DNA of 64,000 nucleotides, taken from assembly GCF_000002075.1 (NCBI RefSeq), contig NW_004797316.1, positions 851,500-915,499 of the forward strand, given 5' to 3'. The notes under the pieces were generated by a model. It had not been told where the DNA came from. It did not search any database and saw only the letters and a list, made by a program, of their open reading frames with translations. Origin of the DNA: Aplysia californica (taxonomy: Eukaryota; Mollusca; Gastropoda; Aplysiida; Aplysiidae). The position numbers and the translations under genes are program-made. How positions within the stretch are numbered: the first letter of the stretch is position 1; the number at the start of each line of letters is the position of its first letter. Shown piece after piece: positions 26,101 through 36,073 of the stretch.

Positions 26101-27934
26101 GTTGGTGCTATTGGAATATTTTAAAAGGCATGAGGGTCCAAAGCATAAGTTGAAGAAATAAGCTTTAAAAATTGTCCATATTCAGGCTTCATAGAAATTG
26201 AAATAAAGGCCATGCAGTCTCTCTGTTTCTACTGCTATAGTATTCATTCACTGTGGTTTTTCCATGAAAAGGCTGTACAGTTCTCTTTTGTTTAGATAAT
26301 TCAGATTTTTAGCAACATCTGGCTGCTATATGTTCTCTAAACAATATGTTAAAATAATTTGGAACAGCATTTGTTGAGCAAATTCCTTTGGAATCAAAAT
26401 TTAGAAATGGCTTATCTTTCCTTTTCCAGAAGACCGTGATTGAGATAAAAATGAAGTAGCATCAGCATTCAGTATGTGTTTCAATTCATCTTTGATTGTT
26501 TTGTAGTATTGTAAAAATATTATATTTGATTTGTTTTAATTGCATTTCAGTTTGAAAATATCATTTTTGTTCTTGCCAATGTAATTGACGTTGATTTCTC
26601 ACCATTTCTCTGAAGGATATATCCAGTTCTATTTTCTAAACTTCCTTTCAGCCAAAGCATTTCCATTTTATGGCACCCAGTATCATCCAGAGAAGAGCAT
26701 TTTCAAATGGCAGACAAACATTGCAGTTAACCATGGGTTTTATTCTGTGCTTGCATCTCAGTACATGGCAGACTTCTTTGTCAATGAAGGTTAGTACTTT
26801 TGTATCCAAGCCAGTAGACAAGGCTGTCGATCCATTTTGTTGAACATGACTGAGATCTTTTAAATAAGATAACACCTTTTACTCAAGAGATGATCCTGGA
26901 AGAGTAAAAATTAAGGAGATGTTAGTACAAAAGACAATAGTAAAAGGATCGACCCTGATATGATGATATAGTACTGAGAAGTCGGAAAACGTCAAGAGAA
27001 ATTGTTGAGGCTCATAAGCTTAAAGGTATAGTGTTCACCTCTCATATCAAAGCTCCTGATCTGATATTTACTTTGTACAGGCATTGACTGTAGGGTTGTT
27101 TAGATTTTTCTCAAGTTTTTCACTTTTGTGGTTCTAGGATAATTGAAATCTAACACCTGGTCGTCCTGGTTGGATGAGGTGTAAATGTTAGGACAGGCTT
27201 TTCTGAGGGTTGGCTGCTTAGACTATATTATAAGTGAAGAAACTCCAATCAATGATCAGTATAAATAATCAGAAGCTGGTTTGGTATGGTTTCTATTTAT
27301 GGGTTTAATGCCCCAGTGAACACCTTACAGACATTTATGAGGCAAGAACTCCGTATTTAATGTAAATCTCCTATAGGACTCCGTCAAGTGTTTAAAAAGT
27401 GAAGAAAACTCCCCCAAACTACTCATGATAAAAAAATGTGCTCTTGGGGATTCAAGCTAGGGCCATCTGCTCCATAGCCTAACATGAAAAATATCTACGC
27501 TATCAGCCCACGATATAATCAAAAGATTTGGAAGACAGTGCACAGCTGCTTGAATTTCACAGGTCCTTCACTCAATTTGAAAAAACAACAACTGACGTGC
27601 ACAATGGTAAAGACAGCTTATGTGTGATTTGAGGGCCCTTGATATCTTGCATGATAAAGTAGAAGAAGAAAAGAAATGGAGGATCATATACTGTCTTATC
27701 TCTGCAATGAACCGATGCTTGAATGAAGAAGTAAGTTAAATCAATTTGAAGAGACATTTAAATAGAGATACAACTCCACCTTTTGTATCATAATGAAATA
27801 TTTGGACTGCTAGGTAAAGGATTTAAATACAGATAAGCCTTGTGATTTCTGCTAAATGAAATCTTTATCCATATTTATTGTCAGTGTGGCTTATGAGTGT
27901 GGTGCATGTGTGTGTTTGTGTGTGTGTGTGTGTG

Positions 27935-28010
<76 letters not shown>

Positions 28011-28045
28011 AGGGAGAGGGAGAGGGAGAGGGAGAGGGAGAGGGA

Positions 28046-28083
<38 letters not shown>

Positions 28084-29640
28084 AAAATTTTCTGATCAGA
28101 ACTATCACTGGTGATGAAACCTGAATCTTATCATAAGACCAAGCATTGAAAGAACAATCGACACAGTGGTCAAATCCCAACCAACCTTGAACAGTGAAAT
28201 CATGTTGAAAACAAGGAAGAATCAAAGTCAGACACATTGTGTTTTTTGACAATACAGGCATAATTTTGTGTTGACCAGTCCTGTTTGTTTGCATCACTGT
28301 TAATGATGAATACTAAACTACAGATCAGCAATAAAACATAAACTGAGGCCAGGCATCATGAAAATGACCTAGAGTGCTGGAATCAAGTGTCATCTTTCAC
28401 TATTATGACGCATATTTTCACAAATTCAAACTGATCTGTGAACTTTTCAAGGGCAGAAAATCAATGGCATTTGCTGGAGCATGCACAGTATTCACCAGAT
28501 CAAGCCCCTTGTGATTTTTTTGTTTCTTAAACTGAAAGAAATGCTGCGTGGTCAGAGATTTGAGGACTCAAGGATTCAAGAGGTGGCCAGGAAAGAATAA
28601 GGGGCTTGTACGAAGGAACACTGGTTTATGTTACTGAACGCTGGTTGCATGGCATGGAAAAATGTATAGACCTTAATGTGTTAAATTGATACCATAATAA
28701 AGTTTAATTTGAAATATATTTTAAAAATTGATAAACTATATTTGTGAGCTTCTTAGCTGCAGGAAACTAATTCATGGGGCACATCTTTTAGTAACACTAT
28801 TCAGCCACTTGGTAACATAGACCCTTTGAAGATGGATGCATTTTTTTCAGTGGCACATCAAAGAATTTATAAAAATCTTCCTTAAAAAAATTATGGTCAA
28901 GAGAATGCAGCTAGCCACATACCTGTGGGGAAAAATAATCTTCTGTTGACCTCTTTCTTGCTGAATATTGTTTTAGGGGCCTAAAAGAGAAAACTCTACT
29001 AATAGAGCAAGGTCAGGACTTGTGGATGAGGCAAGACCTCCCAGTCATGCTCATGGATCCAGTCTTTAGTCAGGTTCACTGTGTGAGGAGAAGTGTTGTC
29101 TTGTTTGATGTGATGTCACCATACTTCATTCTATGCATATTGTTAATTATAACCATTTTCACATTACTTTCTGGACTGACTTCATAACATAAGGCCTGGC
29201 GCTCATGTGACCTTATGCAGTTGCAATTGCCGTAAAACCTCTACTAAAACTAAAAACTAACTAACATAAGGCCGAGTCAGAGGAAAAATTCACTGACTTG
29301 AAAGGGTATTCACTAAACTTGAAATGGTCTTGCCTTACTATAAGAAAATAACATCTTATCTAGCAGATTTGAAGTTAAATATTAGGATTGGTGTTTACAA
29401 ATTTTATTAAGTCCTACATTCTTTTGTATTCCTCCTTCTGCAGCTCGGAAAAGCAAACATGGCTTTGAATCTGTGGATTTTGAGGCTCATCAGCTTATTG
29501 AAAACGACATGGAAGTATTCAGGGCGGACCATACTTTCAGGGACACTTATTATTTTAATTTTACCAATAGCAAACCATTACTATTTCAACCTGCTGGAAA
29601 GCAGAATGAAAAACAAATGCCATTAGTCCCTTCGGCTTGA
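11053..29640 (+). CDS. GGH: gamma-glutamyl hydrolase gene (8 of about 9-10 coding exons)
   Basis: Eight exons splice in frame to about 298 residues that follow the order of animal gamma-glutamyl hydrolase (peptidase C26). The family cleaves poly-gamma-glutamate tails from folates in lysosomes and is also secreted. Visible marks are a hydrophobic N-terminal signal peptide, RPIIG opening the mature protein, AGARVVPIR, SVNGVLLPGGATDL, HKFSLLVE, and YHPEK with the His and Glu of the Cys-His-Glu catalytic set. All observed junctions are GT-AG and their phases agree. The coding piece between exon 4 (ends in phase 0) and exon 5 (needs 1 base upstream) should carry the GTCLGF nucleophile motif. It is not visible and most likely lies in the N gap at 19806-20401; its length must be 1 modulo 3. 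The gene spans 18.6 kb because of transposon-filled introns. Identity is near certain from peptide similarity recalled for vertebrate GGH. Confidence 0.95.
11401..12487. mobile_element. TA-flanked mariner/Tigger-like MITE with internal tandem duplication
   Basis: TA duplications at 11399-11400 and 12488-12489 flank ends CAGTAGAACATGACTATAGC and its inverted counterpart CTATAGCTGTGTTCTACTG. Inside, a block of about 320 bases is repeated in tandem (11403-11720 and 11727-12045), each unit carrying CAGTAGAAC-GGCTATAG, TATGTAAACTCAATTA and GGTACGGAGAGACGCG-like sequence. No transposase frame. It lies in GGH intron 1. Confidence 0.8.
13020..13131 (+). CDS. GGH: GGH exon 2
   Basis: Encodes GLLVKEVDYSVSKLGDEY and then VEATYVKFLELAGARVVPIR, matching the conserved N-terminal strand-helix of GGH. 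The acceptor AAAAG is weak but restores the Gly codon split by intron 1. The donor is GTGAGA at 13132 (phase 2). Confidence 0.92.
13715..13765 (+). CDS. GGH: GGH exon 3
   Basis: A short 51-base exon between ACAG and GTAAGT that encodes NKQPLSYYDQIFKSVNG. It aligns with the family segment ending FKSING. Entry and exit phases fit both neighbours. Confidence 0.92.
13935..15004. mobile_element. TA-flanked MITE (CAGTGGA-type ends)
   Basis: The ends are CAGTGGAGTCCACTTTTAAC and an inverted GTTATAACAGGATTCCACTG, with TA at 13933-13934 and 15005-15006. The size is 1,070 bp. It contains a LINE scrap at 14315-14480 and lies in GGH intron 3. The ends resemble the Tc1/mariner-Tigger type by style. Confidence 0.78.
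14315..14480 (+). mobile_element. RTE/BovB-like LINE C-terminal scrap
   Basis: The plus frame reads MPLMQFLGHLNRHKDLEHLA, LAGKIEGK, one stop, then GMGRPRTTYLGYLNKWVTW. The GH-LAGKIEGKRG-GRPRTT-L pattern is the C-terminal region of RTE/BovB-like LINE proteins. It sits inside the 13935-15004 element, so it was acquired by or inserted into it. Confidence 0.6.
15196..15290 (+). repeat. partial CAGTCAAACC-type MITE
   Basis: After TA it starts CAGTCAAACCAACCTGGACA and follows the same order of motifs (GCCACCTGTACAAATGGTCAC, TTTTTCTATTA) as the elements at 20431, 46990 and 49228. The right end was not found. Confidence 0.55.
15316..15372 (-). repeat. SINE 3'-tail fragment
   Basis: Contains GTTTTATGGTGCTCACAACT and GCATAAGATCATATGAG, a diverged copy of the tail of the SINEs at 16941-17468 and 60144-60592. 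Short and solitary. Confidence 0.5.
16941..17468 (-). repeat. tRNA-derived SINE, copy 1
   Basis: Read on the minus strand, the head has an A-box-like GTGGCCTAAAGGTTAAGGTG and B-box GGGTTCGAATCCGGGTAGC. A body of about 350 bases follows (CTAAAATTGTCTCC, CTAGCCTTCTCGGA, AAAGATCCCTAGGTGGT). The tail is CATATGACCTTATGCAGTTG, CGAGCGCCGTAAAACACTTA, then a short A/C-rich end. It shares the whole length with 21659-22160. It lies in GGH intron 3. Confidence 0.88.
18391..18475 (+). CDS. GGH: GGH exon 4
   Basis: Follows a long T/C tract and CCCCAAG acceptor and encodes VLLPGGATDLKNSSYAEIGA then YLYDKAIE. It corresponds to ILFPGGSVDL of vertebrate GGH. The donor is GTAAGT at 18476, phase 0. Confidence 0.93.
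19806..20401. other. assembly gap (596 N)
   Basis: A run of N inside the intron between GGH exons 4 and 5, flanked on the left by an ATT-repeat tract. It probably hides one or two GGH exons with the catalytic cysteine. Translation across it is meaningless. Confidence 0.99.
20431..20608. mobile_element. short TA-flanked MITE (178 bp)
   Basis: TA at 20429-20430 and 20609-20610 flank CAGTTTAACCGGCTCTATAA and an inverted end ATTTGGACTG. The core TAATGACACTGTCCTAGAGG recurs at 46990-47158. Confidence 0.7.
21471..21577 (+). CDS. GGH: GGH exon 5
   Basis: After TTATTGCAG this exon encodes FKSGRLFRHMSKDLIRHLA and TEPLTQNNHKFSLLVE, matching the family stretch EPLTANFHKWSL. It begins with two bases of a split codon, so the missing upstream exon must end in phase 1. 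The donor is GTAAAA. Confidence 0.93.
21659..22160 (+). repeat. tRNA-derived SINE, copy 2
   Basis: The head GTGGCCTAGAGTTTAAGGTG carries the A-box and GGGTTCGAATCCAGGTAGCG the B-box. The body and tail (CTCATATGACCTTATGCAGT, GCGAGCGCCATAAAACACTT) match copy 1 with scattered differences. It lies in the intron between GGH exons 5 and 6. Not a tRNA gene: there is no cloverleaf with an anticodon stem and the unit is 500 bases long. Confidence 0.88.
22368..22461 (+). CDS. GGH: GGH exon 6
   Basis: Encodes DFKKSSLLSGFYQILSTST and GPDQQEFISTFE between CCCCCAG and GTAATA. It aligns with the FFNVLTTNTDG-EFISTMEG region of the family. Phase 0 in, phase 1 out. Confidence 0.93.
23220..25964. mobile_element. 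outer TTAA element split by an inner TTAA element
   Basis: The ends TTAACTCACTCACTACCAC (23220) and CTGGAAGTGAGTGAGTTAA (ends 25964) are inverted and include TTAA at both borders, as expected for piggyBac-type target duplications. The element carries an interior inverted pair GCAACTGTTGCGGG. Its own sequence is about 690 bases; the remainder is the inner insertion. No transposase was seen. Confidence 0.7.
23851..25908. mobile_element. inner TTAA element (family C)
   Basis: Begins TTAACTCATTCGCTACGCCG and ends GCGTAGCGAATGAGTTAA, an inverted pair with TTAA at both borders (23851-23854 and 25905-25908). It is 2,058 bp, non-coding, and inserted into the outer TTAA element. About 0.9 kb of it (24625-25548, reversed) is shared with the family B element at 43415-44360. 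It contains an AGATCT run near 24270. Confidence 0.8.
26652..26789 (+). CDS. GGH: GGH exon 7 (catalytic His/Glu)
   Basis: Encodes AKAFPFYGTQYHPEKSIF and then VNHGFYSVLASQYMADFFVNE. The HPEK motif supplies the catalytic His and the neighbouring Glu of class I glutamine-amidotransferase-like hydrolases. The acceptor is TTTCAG and the donor GTTAGT (phase 1). Confidence 0.95.
27295..27510 (-). repeat. possible tRNA-derived SINE remnant
   Basis: On the minus strand a tRNA-like GGCTGATAGCGTAGATAT is followed by GCTTGAATCCCC, a B-box-like match. The body is unlike the other SINEs here. Weak. Confidence 0.3.
27897..28081. repeat. compound (TG)n(GA)n(GAGGGA)n microsatellite
   Basis: TG repeats to about 27936, then pure GA, then about eight GAGGGA units (28000-28050), then GA again to 28081. 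Long open frames here (RERERE, SLSLSL) are artefacts of the repeat. Confidence 0.97.
28081..28690 (+). pseudogene. decayed mariner-type transposase
   Basis: Fragments in order read FLIRTITGDET (the first catalytic D motif), VFFDNTGIIL, FVCITVNDEY, HLLEHAQYSPDQAPCDFF (family pattern HPPYSPDLAPSDFH, third catalytic position) and MLRGQRFED-like remains. There are several stops and indels and no terminal repeats were identified. It begins immediately after the microsatellite and lies in the last GGH intron. Confidence 0.85.
29195..29265 (+). repeat. SINE 3'-tail fragment
   Basis: Contains GCGCTCATGTGACCTTATGC and AGTTGCAATTGCCGTAAAAC followed by CTAAAACTAAAAACTAACTA, the tail shared with the SINEs at 16941, 21659 and 60144. 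The head and body are missing. Confidence 0.65.
29444..29640 (+). CDS. GGH: GGH exon 8 (terminal)
   Basis: Follows a T-rich tract and TGCAG. It encodes ARKSKHGFESVDFEAH and a C-terminus ending KQMPLVPSA before TGA at 29638-29640. The first residues match EARKNNHHF of vertebrate GGH and the rest is poorly conserved, as usual in the family. Confidence 0.92.
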
Positions 29641-32600
29641 TAAATTATCTGTTTTAAACCAGTCAGTTTCCCTCTTTTAGATTGAAATAATTTACATAAG
29701 GCCGGTCAGTATTGTTTCTGTGTGTGTGCATGTGTTTCATTGTGTGTATCCTAGATGTTTTATACCAATGGTGAATAGACAGCATTCGTTTTGAAGCATC
29801 GGACTATGATCAAAGTACAGGAAAGTGGACATACTTCTGGTGAGCTTGATAAAACTCAATGTTTGCAATGTTTTTAAAAAAACTTTTTGATCAGTCTTGT
29901 TTGTTGAAAACCTTGTTGAATTACAGAGCCTACCTCCTTTTACTTTTAACAAATTTTCCAAGACTAATACAAAGAAATAATTGAAAGGAAGGGATCTATA
30001 CACCCCAGTGTGAAGGTGCGAAAAGGAAAAATAAAAAGTTACACACAGATTGAATCCACTTAGGATGAAATATTTTTAGGATGGCAATGTCTTACACGAA
30101 ACAGGAATAAAATGTATACATTTTGGTGAAATTAATTTTAATACTGTTTTCCATCACTTCTCAATGAATGTAATATCTCCCTCACCATGTCTCAACAGAT
30201 CTTCCATGAATTTTAAACCCCAACTTAAATCAATCAAATGTAAATATAAATATCAGCTTTTAAATCACATATATTGAACATGACAAGTAAAAATATTTGA
30301 AAGATTAGCTTTAAACTAATCAAATTTAATTTTTAAGGACTGAACAAATGATTGAACAACTATCCGTACGTCCGGGGGTCATTTTGTACCCCCGGGGTTG
30401 TATTCTTTACATTTTCCAATACTTCTAGTACGAAGATCTCTTTGAAACTTTTAGTATTTCTCAAAAAATCGTTTTGACAGACTGCTATTCAAAGCGTTCG
30501 GGTCGGATTAAAGAGTTAATTTCTTCTTTGGAAAGTGGTGGCACAGAGTTCCCCACATCGTCCTCTATGTGTGTATTGAGGGGACAAAAGCATTTATATA
30601 TATATGGTGTGAACTAATTCAAGTATCTTTGAGTAGTTTTTTTTAAAGAAAATGTTGAATTATTACTATTTTTCCAATCGTCCTTTTAATTTTCTTCAAA
30701 GCATTTGGATTTTCAGGGTAAAAACAAAAGCACAAATTCTGAACCAGTCAGAATGCCCAAAAGAATAATGCACAAAGAGTCTTCCATATCTCGTCAAGAA
30801 ATTTAATATCTGCTGAAGTTGATCATTTTTAAAATTAAAGTTGAATATATGCACAAATTTTAGCCTACATTTAACAGACAGAACTATACACATGTTTCTG
30901 TGCCCCTTTCTGTCGTTCATCAGGTGCTTGAAATATGTTGTTAAAGCACATCTAGGTTCTAGATTACTTCCTTTAAATGTGTTCTTACAGAGTGAAACAT
31001 GAGAAAGGGTGAGTTATTAAGAATGAGATTGAAAGATTCAGCCAGATACAACCTGTATTACAAACTGAATATTTATGATTTCTAGCTACCTGTTCAATGT
31101 CTGAATATTCTTATATCGAACAATAAATTTTTATAGCTCCTAGAGATGTTTACATCTTTTATTGAACAATCTGCGTGTGAACAAGTTCCAATAGATCAAC
31201 CAACTACTAACTAGTGCATCATGTAGAGTGCTTAGTAGGCATACCTGTGTAAGGGCACTTGATTGAAAAATGCTGATTTAGAAGGACAGGAAATTGGAGT
31301 CAGGCATGGGCTTACTCTTAATTTTTCAGTCCTCTCATAAGCCTGTTACTGTTGCTGAGAATATTGCAGTCACTTACTATGATCTGGTCAAATACGGCAC
31401 AAAAGTATAAAGTTATTTTTACTATTAAATGTTGATCACAATTTTGGCTCATTTTCATTAGTTTTGACATTATGCATTTATGTTAGAGGACATAATTTTA
31501 CATTTATTTTTATTGCAAAAGAGCACTTGCATCTTTTAACCCTTTGAGCCTACCGGACCTGAGTGGACTGCGGGAGATAAGCACCACTCTACGCTGACGC
31601 GCGTTTTGGGTGCAAAGATGGTAAATAAGGTCTATTGAGTTAAGGATTGCATTTTTTTTGTCACTGAGAACTGTGTTTTCTCTTTTAAATGATAACATTT
31701 TGATATGAAATTATTGCTCTTAAAAAGGCTTATCATGTTCTGTCTGTTCCTCTATTGCCAAGCTTTCCTAATTTTTAAAGAAATTATATCACAGGGTGAG
31801 TCGCTCAATAGTTTGGATTTTGATGCCAATTCACCGATTTTTCCCAGCTTTCTTGTGTACCCTGCCAGTTTTAACTAATATCACAACTATTTTACTGTTA
31901 TTTCATTTTCATCAAGAAAAATGTTACAGTGTATTTCGATACGTTTGCTTCCTGGCCATTTTTGTTATAAAATTTTCAATTGTCAACTTCCTTATTTTAC
32001 TTATCTGAAATGTCTTCTTAAAGAATTTCTTAGCTTATTGGTGTTTCATTTCTTTCAAAGGAACATGCAAGTAAGTGTTATGACAACTAAAAATGCGAGA
32101 TGTACAATATGCCTTTTATCAAGTCCTCAAGATTATAAAGGACTGTAATCTATTTATGCTGTATACTATTTCAGCAGATTTTTATTTGTGTGATTTCCTG
32201 ACAGAGACATTGTATATCCATGCTGCTGTTGTATTGACTAATTCCTTCTTTAGATTATAACTGATGTCTTCACTTGTCGAACTTGATATCTGAGGAGATA
32301 CAGGCCTTTACTCTAGCTAATTATCCTTTCAAATTTTGAATAGTGTTGTTGTTAACATTCCATTTTCCGTACTTTATTTGTGTCTAAACAGCTGTAGATC
32401 ATTTATCTGCTGGTAATTGTGCCCGTTTTCCATTACTTTTGATTTTGATCATCAGAAAGTCCATCATTCTTGACTTTGCCTTGTTGCACGAACCTATTAG
32501 TTGACATCATAGTCATAGGACAATTACTTTAATTAATTTTTTATGCCTTTACAAATCAATGAACAAAAGTAAGCAATTTCACATGGCATCCAGAAATTGA

Positions 32601-32872
32601 AGCATAGATATATGACATGATGCATGAGGTTGTATGAATATTTTGATATATTGTGGCCTGACCTAATAAAAAAACAAAGTGTAGGGAAATCTATATAATT
32701 TAATGTGAGATTTGGTGTGGATTGATTTTGGTCCTGTGCTGTATGCGGCGCGGACATTCTTCACTGTGTCTTGAGGGCACTTAGTCAACTTAGTGTGGGA
32801 TGTGACATTGCCATGGCCACTCAATCAGTGGCATACTTTGCCGTGTTGTGTTTGGTACTTGCTATGAGTAAG
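29641..32872. other. intergenic, no gene seen
   Basis: AT-rich sequence after GGH. No exon-like conserved frame was recognised. TTAA at 31536-31539 and 31640-31643 bracket 108 bases starting TTAACCCTTTGAGCC that could be a tiny TTAA MITE, but the ends are only loosely inverted. Confidence 0.5.
30030..30111 (+). promoter_or_regulatory. candidate GGH polyadenylation signals
   Basis: AATAAA occurs at 30030-30035 and again at 30106-30111. By eye these are the first such hexamers after the GGH stop at 29640, which would give a 3' UTR of about 400-490 bases. Without transcript data either could be used. Confidence 0.35.
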
Positions 32873-33103
32873 CACATACGATCTATGGCTGTTGCTCAAT
32901 GTCAAAGTCAAAGTAAACACATACGATCTATGGCTGTTGCTCAATGTCAAAGTCAAAGTAAACACATACGATCTATGGCTGTTGCTCAATGTCAAAGTCA
33001 AAGTAAAGGCACATACGATCTATGGCTGTTGCTCAATGTCAAAGTCAAAGTAAAGGCACATACGATCTATGGCTGTTGCTCAATGTCAAAGTCAAAGTAA
33101 ACG
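32873..33103 (+). repeat. five-copy 45-47 bp tandem repeat
   Basis: Units start CACATACGATCTATGGCTGT at 32873, 32918, 32963, 33010 and 33057 and are nearly identical. The spacing is 45, 45, 47 and 47. Each unit ends CAATGTCAAAGTCAAAGTAA. The near identity implies recent expansion. Confidence 0.97.
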
Positions 33104-34817
33104 TACTTATTGAATGCAGTGGAAAGAGTCTGGTAGGCATACATTTTAAGTTAAACATGTAGGCTACCTCAATACTCATCATAGAAAATTGATATATATG
33201 GACTCTTTCATGTAATAACAATGATTTCCAAAAGATGTTAGCCAATTCAAAACATGTAGAGCTACATCTTTTATTAGTTTGGTAAATTTTGAAACTTTAA
33301 CTTTTTCTCACATGGACCCCACTTTGAATTTCTGTGTTGATACTTTGAAAATAAAGATAGTTACTACGTTTTAATTTGATTTTTATTGCTTTGTAAGTTT
33401 TGATTGTTGGTTTTATAATGTAGTATTGAATTCATATCCGTCGATACCGATTTGCTGCTGGGAAAATAAGTATTTAATTTAAATAATTCAAAGCTGTCAA
33501 TGGCTGAAATTGTACATAGGAATTGTCTATCACAACACAGCAGTCAGATCACTTATTGTTCTTCCTTTTCAAAGATGTGCCAATTGTTGATATCATGTAG
33601 GTATTTCTTTTCCATCTTTCAGTCTGATGCTTTCTTTTCCCTGAAGCAGGTACGCTTACCATCATGCCTTTGTGCTTCTACTTCTATTAAAATAAACTCC
33701 ACTACTTCAGGGTAAGAAATCAATGATGAGAGGTTGATATCAGAAGTTCAAAACAAACAAGGACAGAAGTACTGGATGTTAAGTCTGTAATATAAATGTG
33801 GTCAAAGACTCTCTGTGATTGCACTGACAAAAATTAGAGACAGTTTGTCGGCTCCAAAATTATAGCTGCAGTTGGCCCCTCTTACACCAGTCTTGACTAT
33901 AAAAGGATTCCGGGTATTGCAGGCGTATAATAAATCAAAAGTCCAATCTCTTATAATATACAGTAAGAAAAAGTTCTTTTATAGCTGGCATGTGGACAGA
34001 CACGCTTGGCTAGACAAAGGCCCAATGTGGGTTCTCATTAAAAGATTCTCATTACTACATGCTACTATAAGTACAAGTATAGGTATTCCAATAAATTTAA
34101 ATATGAAAATATTTAAAGTACAGTAACTGAAACTGTCTACTAAAAGTCACTATGTCAAATTGAAATGCCGGTATTTGCCGATGAGAACAATGGAATGTAT
34201 TACATTCATACTCAAGTTGAATTTGGAGACTGATTAAATAGTCAGTTAAAAAAAAAGGGGATTCCGCAAGGTGAGTGAGGCTATATGGGACCCGCAAAAT
34301 TAAGAGTCATAGAGATACAGACATCCTCCCTGCATTAAATATACTCATTAAAAGAAAAAGTTTGGACTTAGAACTACTTTATTTTACATTTCATAATATA
34401 TATAGTGCCCCTTTTCTAGTCCCGTTTTAAATCAATAGAGGGTGGCAGCTTCGCAAATCTTCTGCCTCTGAATAGCGCGTGCACATACACCATAGCGAAT
34501 TATAGTACGTACTATAATTTACTATCACTTACACCCATTGTATCCCAAGACCTCACGGCTGTGACTAGTAACACCAAAAGCACACGCCCCCACAAGCTTT
34601 GCACAGCCCAAGATGAACCAGCAGTTGGGATGCGCGTTTAGCATACAAATTTTTTACCGAAAAACTTCATTTTTAACTCTCAAGGTTTTACTGGCATATG
34701 TAATACGATATAAACTTCAATTTGAGCAACAAAAAACAAAAAAACAAAAAAAATTTGGCCCCTGCACGGATAGCATCATGCACCGTCAATTTATATAGGC
34801 CCTATTATATATTTATA
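33104..34817. other. intergenic, no gene seen
   Basis: AT-rich. No conserved frame, tRNA-like box or terminal repeat recognised by eye. Confidence 0.5.
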
Positions 34818-35222
34818 CAGTCTAACCTGTGTAAGACGGCCACACATTGTCGAGGGGAAAAGTGGCCGTATAAGACAGGTGGGCGTCTTAGGCAGGACTG
34901 ATAAAAACACACCAAAAAAAACTACTCCTGAGGAGGTCCCAAACTGGAGGTGGTTGCATGCTTAGGACTGCCCTAGGGTTGTTGTTGTTATTTCTTTTGA
35001 AAGGGGGGGGAGAGGATAGGATGGTTTTTGTGGGAGTTTTTGTTGTTAGTTTTATTTTTATTTTTAAATTATGGTTCCGGGAAAGAGTAAAACAAAACAA
35101 AATGTTTCAGACGAGGAAGGTCAAGTGTCATAGTAAAACTAAAACAAATAAATGGGTCGCTGTGTGTGATGATCGAAGATGCTACTAGCGTAGCCTAGGC
35201 CTACTACAGAAAAGAGATTAAC

Positions 35223-35350
35223 ATGAATATGGATGAGTTGATGCATTCTGCCATAGACAAATTGGAACAAGACAAGAAAGAACAATCTGCTAGTTCTACT
35301 GCCAGTTCAGAAGATGAGGCAGAAAAAGTATTAAAAGACCTGTTACCAGA
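35223..35350 (+). CDS. small acidic frame in TA element, unknown
   Basis: Starts MNMDELMHSAIDKLEQDKKE and continues through SSEDEAEKVLKDLLPDFAY, where GTATGT could be a splice donor. Not recognised. It could be the first exon of a gene carried by the element, or chance. Confidence 0.25.
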
Positions 35351-35790
35351 CTTTGCATACGTATGTATATCAAAGCACACAAGAGGAACGTTCATTCTCA
35401 GACAAAAACATAGTAGATTTTTCTAGATCTATCTCGATCTAGATATCTAGATTCTAAGCCCAGTAGCATCTATCTATAGAAATTTAGATTTAATCTAGAC
35501 CTAGATCGTCCATTCATGTATAAATGCTCATTCGTCTGCTTGTTTTGGATTGACAGAAAGCAAGCTGGAGGCAGTGGAGGAATATTTATTCGAAGTGACT
35601 ATTTCTCCGAACGCTCGGGAAAATAAACTTGATCTCTATTTCTCCGAACGGTTTCCGTTCTTGAGATTGTTTGGTTATTTGCGAGATTTAGATCTGGGCG
35701 TCATCTTTCATTTTGCCATTCTGTGAGGACGGAGAAGAAGCATGTTTTGCATCGAATTCAATTTCTAGAGCTAGATCTAGAGATTTTTAA

Positions 35791-35910
35791 ATGTCTGAAT
35801 ATTCAGATACTTCAGCTGTGGTTGGGGCCACGTTCCCGGAATATACTTCATTTGAAAATGCATTCAAAAGGTACTGCGAGAAAACAGGACTGCTCAACGT
35901 TGGCAGTAAC
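35791..35910 (+). CDS. small frame in TA element with a SWIM/MULE-like N-terminal look
   Basis: Reads MSEYSDTSAVVGATFPEYTS then FENAFKRYCEKTGLLNVGSN. The F-x-S/T-F-x-x-A-F-x-x-Y-C-x-x-T-G pattern reminds me of the N-terminal domain of ZSWIM3/MULE-type proteins. GTAACT follows GSN as a possible donor. No downstream domain was found. Low confidence. Confidence 0.25.
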
Positions 35911-36002
35911 TTATTTAGCATTTTAGTCACCCCAAAAGCAAAAACTAAAATCCTTCATGTTAACCAAAAAAAATCCCTCCACGCCCCCCGCCCCATTCAC
36001 AC

Positions 36003-36073
36003 TTTATATATACACACACATGCACACATGCACACACACACACACTCTCACACTCACACACACACACACATGT
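36003..36073. repeat. (CA)n microsatellite
   Basis: Interrupted CA repeat inside the 2.56 kb TA element. Confidence 0.95.

Noticed and set aside
27878-28124. Open frames of Arg-Glu or Ser-Leu repeats on both strands
   Set aside because: They are translations of the GA/CT microsatellite; the same happens at 54690-54833 and 55999-56190.
31536-31643. 108 bp TTAA-bounded MITE
   Set aside because: Only the TTAAC and a few further bases are inverted; not enough to call.
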